A stretch of 64,000 nucleotides of DNA, from assembly GCA_014621425.1 (NCBI GenBank), contig JAANBB010000021.1, positions 62,001-126,000 of the forward strand. Direction: 5' to 3'. Position numbers and translations under genes: made by a program. Each line of letters starts with the position of its first letter. Position 1 is the stretch's first letter. Below are positions 56,122 to 64,000 of the stretch, piece after piece. This stretch comes from Cylindrodendrum hubeiense. Its lineage: Eukaryota > Ascomycota > Sordariomycetes > Hypocreales > Nectriaceae. The notes under the pieces were generated by a model. The model had not been told where the DNA came from, did no database searches, and saw only the letters and a program-made list of their open reading frames with translations.

Positions 56122-57552
56122 TTAGTAGGTGGGCGTGCACTTGCCCGTGTAGGCATTGTACTTGGTGCCCTTGGGGCAGACGCACTTCTCCTTGTATGCG
56201 TCCCAGACCTTGCCGCCCTTGCACTTGCACGCCTTGGCGTAGCCGTCGTACCACATGTCGGCCTTCTTGCAGACGCACTTGCCGTACTTGAGCTCGGCGT
56301 CCTTGCCACAGTCGACCTCGCACTTGTAGCCCGTCCACTTCTGGCCCTTGGGGCAGGCGCACGTCTTTGACTTCTTGTCGTAGAGCTCACCCTTCTTGTT
56401 GCACACGCAGGCCTTCTGCTTGGTGTCGTAGTGGGCGTCCTTTCCGCAGTCGTACTCGCACTTGTAACCAGTCCATGTCTGGCCCTTGGGGCAGGCGCAG
56501 GTCTTGGAGTAGGCGTCGTAGACCTGGGTCTCCTTCTTGCAGACACACTTGCCGTACTTGAAGGTAGCGTCCTTGCCGCACTCTACCTCGCACTTGTAGC
56601 CGGTCCACTTNTNNCCCTTGGGGCANGCGCAGGTCTTGGAGTAGGTGTCGTAAACTTGGCCCTTCTTGTTGCAGACGCAGGTCTTCTTTCCGTAGTCATA
56701 GGTAGCATCCTTTCCACAGAGATATTCGCACTTGTAGCCGGTCCACTTCTGTCCGGTGGGGCAAGCGCAAGTCTGGGTCTTCTTGTCGTAGACCTGGCCC
56801 TTGTTATTGCAAACACAAGCCTTCTGGTTCTCATCATAGTGAGCATCCTTGCCACACTCGTACTCGCACTTGTAACCAGTCCACTTCTGGCCCTTGGGGC
56901 AAGCGCAAGTCTTAGGGTAGGCATCATAGACTTGGCCCTTCTTGGTGCAGACACAAGCCTTCTGCTTCCAGTCGTAGTGAGCGTCCTTTCCGCAGTCGTA
57001 TGTGCACTTGTCGTCGATGAGGACCTGACCCTTGGGGCAGGCACACTTCTTGCCATACTCCTCGTAGACCTGAGTCTCCTTCTTGCAGACGCACTTGCCG
57101 TACTTCCAGTCGGCATCCTTGCCACAATCATGCTCGCACTTGTTGCTCTTGGGGTTCCAGACTTCACCCTTGGGGCAAGCACATGACTTGGTTTCTTTGT
57201 TGTACTCCTGGTCGGCCTTCTTGCAAGCGCACTTGCCGTACTTCCAGTCGGCATCATAGCCGCAGTTGTGCTCGCAAGCGTATGTCTTGGGGTTCCAGGT
57301 AGTTCCGGAGGGGCAGGCACATGACTTGGAGTCTTCGTTGTATGTCTGGGCAGACTTCTTGCAGACACACTTGCCGTACTTCCAGTCGGCATCGTAGCCG
57401 CACTTGGATCCGTAGTCGTAGCTGCCACGGTCGACAAGGTTTTCATCGGCATCCCTGGCCTCGACACCGTGGTTTTCGGTGTCGGGGCTAGGGAATGCAC
57501 TGACGGAGCTCAGCGTGAGCAACGCATTGAGGAGGAGTTGCTTGAGAAGCAT
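56122..57552 (-). CDS. Secreted protein of about nine six-cysteine repeats, Tyr/Lys-rich
   Basis: An intronless frame of 476 residues. A signal peptide (MLLKQLLLNALLTLSSVSA) is followed by an acidic pro-like segment to about residue 49. The rest is tandem repeats of 44-46 residues with the pattern CGKDA-x-YGKCVCKK-x-QVYD-x-KTCACPKGQ-x-WTGYKCE: six Cys each, many Lys and Tyr, one Trp. Repeats 1-3 (CGYDADWKYGKC) differ from 4-8 (CGKDAHYD...KKACVC). The last is shortened, ending in YNAYTGKCTPTY. Five N codes in one repeat (56611-56626) give unknown residues. Six regularly spaced Cys suggest three disulfides per repeat, EGF-like in spacing but without a sure match. The function is unknown; wall or adhesive roles are possible. 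Confidence 0.85.
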   Translation of the reverse strand: MLLKQLLLNALLTLSSVSAFPSPDTENHGVEARDADENLVDRGSYDYGSKCGYDADWKYGKCVCKKSAQTYNEDSKSCACPSGTTWNPKTYACEHNCGYDADWKYGKCACKKADQEYNKETKSCACPKGEVWNPKSNKCEHDCGKDADWKYGKCVCKKETQVYEEYGKKCACPKGQVLIDDKCTYDCGKDAHYDWKQKACVCTKKGQVYDAYPKTCACPKGQKWTGYKCEYECGKDAHYDENQKACVCNNKGQVYDKKTQTCACPTGQKWTGYKCEYLCGKDATYDYGKKTCVCNKKGQVYDTYSKTCXCPKXXKWTGYKCEVECGKDATFKYGKCVCKKETQVYDAYSKTCACPKGQTWTGYKCEYDCGKDAHYDTKQKACVCNKKGELYDKKSKTCACPKGQKWTGYKCEVDCGKDAELKYGKCVCKKADMWYDGYAKACKCKGGKVWDAYKEKCVCPKGTKYNAYTGKCTPTY

Positions 57553-60500
57553 GGTGGGCGAGGGTTGCGTCTCTTCAGACGGAAAAAGATTGTGGTATGT
57601 GTAAAGACAAGAGTAGAGCGAAAGTTGTCTCGGCGAGACTGTTGGTGATTAGAAGACTGTCTAAGAGAAGGCTTGGTATCTCAGATGAGGATGATCCAAA
57701 AATCGAAATGAAGAGAGCGAAGAGGCGAGGTTATATAGTGAAATGAGTCTCAGCGAGGAGCCGAGTCTGGACACCCGAGCGTCACTTCCCAATATCTCTC
57801 CGGCGGTACCATTTCCCAGTCTGGCAACGAGGCTGGAAGTTGTCCGCCATGTCTGGGAGCTGGTCTCGGCTGCCCGCCATCCTCAACGTGGTCAAGGCCG
57901 ATCGTGTGAATACGAAGCCAACTCCCAACAGAAGCAAGCGCACCACCTCTACTCCAGATGCCGGCCACCCAGCATTGCGGTCACCGGTTACAGGGTAAAT
58001 TCAGCTCGTTTAACTCTATTCTTGTTTATAAACTACTTATTAGCTCATATTTTTAGACGTATAAGGCGCCTCAACGCTGTATTCATCCGCGGATGACGGT
58101 GTTGGCGAGCCACTATTGGCCGGCGGCGCTCCTTTGAAAACCGGAAAGCATAACCCATGGCTGCCACCTGGAAATACGAGCTGCGGTCATCCAAGGTTAG
58201 ACGCCTCCAAGCAGAGCTCGTAGGTTATTTGCTGGCGCTGGTTTTAGCAGCCAATAGTGGATGGATGTGCCATCCCGGTGCCTTGATCCATTGGGGCGGC
58301 GCCACTCGGGTCACCGGCCACCTTGGAGCACCTGCGGGCCCTAGACATGTTAAATCAGGGAGAGACAGGGAGTAACAGGGCGATCCAGGGAGAGACTCGA
58401 TGGCTCAGCCACACTCTGGGGTAACAGAGCCCTGTGGTTCGTCGATTGGCTCAGCGGGAGCTGCATTCGCATCGCGATCGTTGTACGCGAGCTGAGCGAG
58501 GGCCCTAAGCGACGATCCGGGCGCTTGGGCTGCGCGGTCGGATACAATAGTGACAAAGACGGGCGGGTATTTTTGGTCAAAAGAAAACCCACCGTGCTGG
58601 ATGTCTTTGCCTGATTAAAGGGGCACGCCGCAGAGTCAGGAGGTTTCGGCGGCGAGGCCGCAACAAAGCCAGAAAGCCAGAGGTGGCCGAGCTGGGCGTG
58701 GCAGTTGAAGCCGGGTGACGGATCGGAACAGCTGGCAGCCATGTTTCCCCCATGCGGAGACATAATTAAGCGTTAGGCACAGCCCGGCCTGAATGCAACC
58801 ACACCTTGCTGCGATGGGCCTGGGAAACCTGGGAACCTGGGAGAGCAGCATCCTGGGCCATCGTTCCGGGCGCACCGACTTCCGAGAGCCGATCTCCCGG
58901 AACATAGTGAAGCGGGGTTATAGTGTACTGCGTCAAGGCGGCATCATCGGTCTGCAGTCATTCGTATTACCTGTGCCGCTGTCTGTTCGCTAGTCTTGTG
59001 CCGAGCTAGGCCATCTGGGAGCTTGGAGAGCTCGAGCTGCTCCATGAGCCAAAATAGCTGAGATGGCTAACAGCGCTGGGAGAGCTGAGATACTGGGATA
59101 GCCGCCCGTCGGCTCGTACCCGCCAAGCCTCAACTGTTCCTGAGGCAAAGCGCTGCGCTGGCGGTGGAGCGAACCGCAGCGACTGCCCGAGCTGAAATCT
59201 GTCAAGCTGAGCGCCAGCCCTACTCTCTTATTTGGTGGTTGGGTGAGACAGCATGTGCCGTTCTGCAGGCGGTGGCCAACGACCAGGAATTTCGTTGTTT
59301 TGTTTCCGAGCGTTGGACCCAGCTGGACCAAGCTGGACAAAGTGAGGGGTAGAAACTGGACGGACAAGGATGCCACCCAGAAGAAACGACGGAAAGTGGG
59401 TGTGTGCCGACTAAAATTAGAAGTGGCGTCAACGTGAGGGTGGGAATGACACCAGAAAATGGCAGTTGGGTGCCGCTAAAACGGAGGCGGCATGTTTTTA
59501 CTGTCTAGCTTGCCGTTTCCATGCGGCACTTGAGTTTATACGCGGTGTGTTCCCACTCAGTCCGCGTTTGAGTGCGATTTACTCGCAACAATAGCCCGGC
59601 TTACCCATCGGGCCACGGGTTGGTAGCTGCCCGAGCCAGGCGGCGTCCGAAAGTGCACTATCTACGCCGGACTCCTCTCTGCTTCAATTGACGTTTAGTA
59701 ATTGTGACGTTGGACCAGCACAACGCCCGGCCAATATTTCCCGCGGATGGCGTTAGTCTGCCATTGTACAAGTCGCCGACCCGAGTTCCGGCCTTTCCAG
59801 GCGCTAATGCAGGTGTTCTGGTTCTGACTGCGGCGATCAAAAGGGGGACGCAACACGAAGGGGAAGCATCCAAACAAAACAAAAAGAAGCAGAGACATGC
59901 AGCTCGGACTGATCCAGGCCGTGGCGGGAGGAGTCTGACAGTGCATTTATGCAGGTCAACCTTTTCTCAATCACTCTCTGTGCTTCCATCTCACAGCTGC
60001 GTCTTCACGTTACTCAACAGCTGGCTGACCGCCTGCTGCACATCGTCTGCAAAATAAGGTGACCCGTCCACTCGTCAGAGCTCTAATCCAAGCTCTTAGC
60101 TCTCAGCCCGTCTATCGCCGTTTTCAAACTCAGCCTTATAGATGGAGCTGATGATGGTAAGGTTATCGCCAAGGCGCTGGAAAGCGGGGAAAGCTCTGGA
60201 AGTCCCGGCCCAGCTGGCCTAGCTGGGATCGATGACGAGCCGTAAATACATGCCATATTGAGCTTGTTGACTTGGCATAGCATCCGATTGGGCGCCTTGC
60301 CAGCTGTCTAGATACCATATGATGCTTTCCAACGGCGCTCTCGCTTGAGAGCACGCTTCCAGCTACACCTCAGCTGCTCCAATGTTAGCCGTCCAAGTGT
60401 CGGACAACGCTGGGCTGCATCTACTGCCCTAGCATCTTGACGCCTCTTGACTCCCAGCGTATCAATCGGAGGCCCCGAGAGATCGACGCATGATCAGCCT

Positions 60501-63143
60501 GACTATCGATTTGAATATCAGGCTGCGGAGGCTTTCTCCATGCTTTTTAGGCTAGCCTTGGAGGCAATAGCCACAGTCAGCCATGCCGATGGACCGTGTC
60601 GGCAAAAGCTCTCCTCTCCCGACTTCCATGATGATTCGACTGAGAGAATTGACTCTGCGCACTTTGCCGAGTGCGGAAGGCGTTGCAACCTCGCTTGGTT
60701 CCACGTTGTATTCCGCTGACCCAACTCGCAAGATGACGGCGCATTATGACAATGATAATCGGGAGACCTGTAAGCTCACCGTTCAGTAGTGCAACGATCG
60801 GCAGCGACCCATCCCTCGTCGGGACCGGAGAAACCTTGTCTTTTTGGTTCGCTGGCAGGAGTGCCTGATCCGTGACTCCGCCTCAGCCCCTTGCGAAGTA
60901 GGTGCATGCTTGCATCTAAGAGTTGGTGGACCAACGAATAGGATACCGGCGGCCTACTTCGGCTGTGCTCATCTGCATGATGGGCTCTGTCCTAGCTGAG
61001 CTCGTATGATATCTCCGCTTCCTCGGCCAGAAACTAGTTCATGCTAGTATGTTCTTATTCTAACCGATGGTCCGGACATCTGCAGTTGGGTTAGATTCTT
61101 CCCCATCACTCTTGGGTTGGGTATGAATGTCACGTGGCCGATGACATGTTGCATTGAAAAACATTGCCTCATTTGCGTTAGAGGATCGTCTCTTGTGCTC
61201 ACATCATGCCAACAGGTAGGCCCCGTGATTATGTCTGTGAGGGGATATGTGTTTGATTCTTGGCGTTTTTCTCGGCAGTTGATTGAATGTGGGCGTAGAC
61301 GTGCTGACTGCCAACACAATCGAGGCCCACGGTGACCGGGATGTATGTGCGTCTGTGCTGTTGGCAATGAGGAAAGATATGTCTAACCGGAGACATTTCC
61401 TCAGGTCTAAGAAGCGGGCCTGACCCAGAGGCCCATGCTCCGCTTGACTGGAAGACGGGAGAAGCCATCATAACTTTGAAGATTTGGGATCCAATGTCCA
61501 TTAAGACTCCAGCTTTCATACCGGGCTCAAGTAAGATCAGGTAGCCAAGGTTGCGTTATCAAGGTTTCTATGATGTAGTTGCTTGACTCCAGGAGATGAC
61601 TACTCCAGTCCGTGATGTTCCATCCAGATATGGACTGTGTGTGCCTCGTGCTCTGTAGATAAGATAAGTGATGGATCCAAAAATACGCCAAGCTAGCTTA
61701 CCCTACACCACGGTGAGATTTTATCGTCTTCTGTATTTAAAATAATCGAGAAAATAACAACGTAAGCACTGTAATTATTGGGCGAGAATAATCCGATTAA
61801 GTTAAGCGCTAAGTTCTTTTCTGGTAAATCTTTTTTTACCCTTAAAATTTAGAATGAAAAAAGGTTGTTCTCGTGCCCAACAGGAGGCTGAAGGCACGGG
61901 GCGCGCGCACACGTCTCGCACCTCGTAAACACAACCAGCCGTTCTTTTTTTATCCCCGACTGTCTCAGAATGCATCAACTTGCTAGCCCAGGCGCTTGCA
62001 AAAACTAGACCGTGCGTATCAAGACATGCTTAGGTTTAAACGTATTATGACCGAGGCTCGCTTTGCCGAGATTGTTGAGACCCGCTTCACATGGCAGACG
62101 AGAACGGAGCCCTGGGGTACTCCGTACAGAAGACGTTGGAGGAGATTAGAGGGCGGACGAAGAATATGCTTAACACATCTGCTTATCACTGCGCCACTAA
62201 GAGGACCCGTGGCTGAAGAATACATGGTGTGGCTGTCAGTCCTGTTGGCGTCCTGCGCGTCCATAAGACGGGAATAAAATCGTATTGGGCGGCCTTGTGA
62301 CCCGATGTCTCATCCCTGCTCTGCTCCCCCTTTCCATTCTGGACAGACAATACTATAAATGCTCAATATGTGCCATGAAGCCTGTAGTCTAGATGCCCAG
62401 GCGACATGGTTCGTCTTGACGTGTTGCAATTTGACTATAAGAAGGGAGAGCTGCCCGTTCATTTCGACAAAGCATGAGGTGCTTGCAGCGCGCAATGAAT
62501 GCGTGCATGTGGCCCGCGCTAAAATTAGCAGATAAGGCTCTTTTTTGTAGTATCCACTTGGGCGGCGCTCACATCACGGCATTTTCGCTCAACCCTGGCC
62601 GATCGGACTTTTCGGATGGGCCGGGTCGGCAAGATCACCTTCACTTACACCCAACGCCAGCGCCATGGCAGGCGGTATCCGCTCGAGGACCCTGGCCCTG
62701 CATTTCACATGTTAAACCAGTTGAGCCGCATCACGTACATTCTTGGCGGCGACCCCTGCGTGCAGTCGTCGTTCCTCGGCACTTCACCTGGTAGTCAGAT
62801 GACAGCAACGATGGATCTGGCAGGTGGCCCCATCGTGACGAGTCCGCCCTCGGCGCCGATAAACCAGAATCTGTCATAGGGGAAGAGTCAGTCGACAAGT
62901 GGGCGTCACGTCATTTCTCGGGATCCTAATCCGAGTCCAGCTGGCCGGCGTTTCCGAGTGAGTCCCGCCAGACAAGGGGTTAGATGATATATATGTACTC
63001 GGCCAAGAATATGTGCGAGTTCTGTTTTGGCCAAGAAACCAAGTCGCTGGTTCATCTAGATCTTCACCGCTTCGAGCCGTAGATTGTAACCCTGGAACGC
63101 CCAACATCGACATCAGCCCATGATTCATGGAACCCAAGCACCG
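57553..63143. other. 5.6-kb region without a supportable gene
   Basis: Many short frames occur on both strands (longest about 137 codons) but none has a family pattern, signal peptide or consistent exon partners. GC-rich CTGG/AGCT word clusters lie at about 58800-60300, including CCTGGGAA-type triplets at 58819-58843. An AT-rich part lies at 61690-61870. No tRNA, transposase or terminal repeat was found. Confidence 0.5.
57732..57738 (-). promoter_or_regulatory. TATA box of the Cys-rich repeat gene
   Basis: TTATATA on the plus strand reads TATATAA on the minus strand, 180 bp upstream of the ATG at 57552. Confidence 0.45.
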
Positions 63144-64000
63144 ATGAGCGACGACGAAACGCTCGGGCCTAGCCCAAGACGTCGGTCTGTCTTGAATCTT
63201 CTGCTCGACAAGGCCCGCGTTGACGATTCTGTACGCCATCACCAGTACCGCGGCAAGGGAACGCCCGACGATCCCTTCATCATTGCCTGGATACCCGACG
63301 ACACTGGAAACCCTCACAACTGGCCCAAATGGCTACGATGGATGATAACCATGGTCTCGGCCATGACGTGTTTTGTTGTCGCCTTCAGTTCGAGTGCATA
63401 CACTGGTAGGTCCATCCAGTATCACGCAAACGGCAGCTACTAATCGAAGCCAGGAACCATGACGGAACTGATGATACACTTTGAGGCGAGCCAGACATTG
63501 ATCACCGGAGGCGTCTCATTATACGTTTTGGGCTTCGCCCTTGGCCCCCTGGTTTGGGCACCGCTTTCCGAGATATATGGCCGCCAAATCGTCTTCTGTG
63601 TCAGCTACGGCACCTATGCCGTCTTCAGCGCTGCCTGCACAGCCGATCGGAATGTTGCGACTCTCTTGGTTCTGCGCTTCTTCGCTGGTGCCTTCGGATC
63701 ATCGCCACTTACAAATGCCGGAGGTGTCATCTCGGACGTGTTTGAGGCCAATGAGCGAAGCATTGCCATGGGAGTCTTCTCGCTTGCTCCGGCCATGGGA
63801 CCAACACTCGGTCCCTTTATCGGCGGCTACCTGGGCCAGGATAAGGGTTGGAGATGGGTAAGTTCCCTCTATCTCTTCTAGAATTTGGACTGGATAGCTG
63901 ACATCGGTTGATAGGTGATGGGCTTGATGGCTATTCTCGCCGGCTTTTCTTGGATGCTGGGGGTTGCATTGGTTCCTGAAACCTACTCACCCGTCATTCT
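63144..64000 (+). CDS. MFS transporter, DHA1 type, N-terminal part (runs off right edge)
   Basis: Exons 63144-63405, 63454-63857 and 63915 to the edge (introns 48 and 57 nt) join in phase. The start MSDDETLGPSPRRRS is chosen; an in-frame Met at 63120 adds eight residues. FIIAWIPDDTGNPHNWPKW is the pre-TM1 motif of fungal DHA1 proteins of the polyamine/multidrug group. LGPLVWAPLSEIYGRQIVF is the loop 2-3 signature, and LAPAMGPTLGPFIGGYLGQ matches the antiporter motif in TM5. The segment ends in VALVPETYSPVI at the edge, where the central loop begins, so about half of the protein is present. It is expected in the plasma membrane as a proton-coupled exporter. Cargo is unknown. Confidence 0.88.

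Noticed and set aside
56431..57186. 251-codon plus-strand frame
   Set aside because: Antisense of the six-cysteine repeat array; its regularity only reflects the repeats.
56583..57500. 305-codon minus-strand frame in a second phase
   Set aside because: Overlaps the Cys-rich repeat gene out of frame and is Arg/Ser/Ala-rich without a signal peptide.
62616..62879. 87-codon frame upstream of the right-edge transporter
   Set aside because: No recognisable domain, signal peptide or splice partners.
1..64000. tRNA genes and CRISPR arrays
   Set aside because: I looked for T-loop words such as GGTTCGAATCC and for regularly spaced identical repeats and found none. CRISPR would not be expected in a fungal nuclear genome.

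Overview
The window is nuclear DNA from a filamentous ascomycete (Pezizomycotina). An order such as Eurotiales is plausible, but the sequence does not settle it. The evidence is gene style. Genes are interrupted by short introns (about 48-120 nt, one of 228 nt) with GT-AG ends, CTAAC/CTGAC-like branch points and acceptors a few bases downstream. The gene content is typical of fungal accessory chromosome arms: Zn2Cys6 and bZIP regulators, DHA1-type and other MFS transporters, RTA1-like, DUF6604, ankyrin, SDR, VOC dioxygenase and 5-oxoprolinase genes. I see no tRNA, rRNA, CRISPR array or intact transposon. Exon junctions were worked out by hand by requiring phase and protein continuity.

Left arm (1-15 kb): the 5' end of an HXXXD-type acyltransferase leaves the left edge. 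A long gene-poor stretch follows, then a bZIP factor whose reading frame may be broken, a SnoaL-like protein and a PEP mutase/isocitrate lyase family enzyme. Next come a DHA1 drug-type transporter, a secreted Ser/Thr-rich protein whose first exon is almost only the signal peptide, and a large DUF6604 protein.

Middle (15-39 kb): 15.5-28.3 kb reads like a catabolic neighbourhood. It holds an aldehyde dehydrogenase, a Dal5/Tna1-like MFS permease, a six-exon Zn2Cys6 regulator and, divergent from the regulator, an intronless 1279-residue 5-oxoprolinase/hydantoinase. After it come a five-exon ankyrin gene with a PigL-like N terminus, a DUF3632-like gene broken by an exact 92-bp duplication containing NN, a nitrilase divergent from an SVOP-like transporter across a promoter with helically phased GATA-like repeats, and a secreted FAD oxidoreductase.

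Right arm (39-64 kb): a repeat-bearing gene desert precedes a cytochrome P450 pseudogene, an extradiol-type VOC dioxygenase and an SDR with a likely GC-AG intron, perhaps what remains of an aromatic-compound cluster. A Q/P/G-rich protein with several CxxC knuckles follows, then a 62-residue Cys-rich metallothionein-like gene, a second Zn2Cys6 factor, an RTA1-like membrane protein and a secreted protein made of about nine six-cysteine repeats. A 5.6-kb gene-free stretch leads to a DHA1 MFS gene cut by the right edge.

Functional assignments come from recognisable motifs and domain order. Substrates and pathway links are inference.
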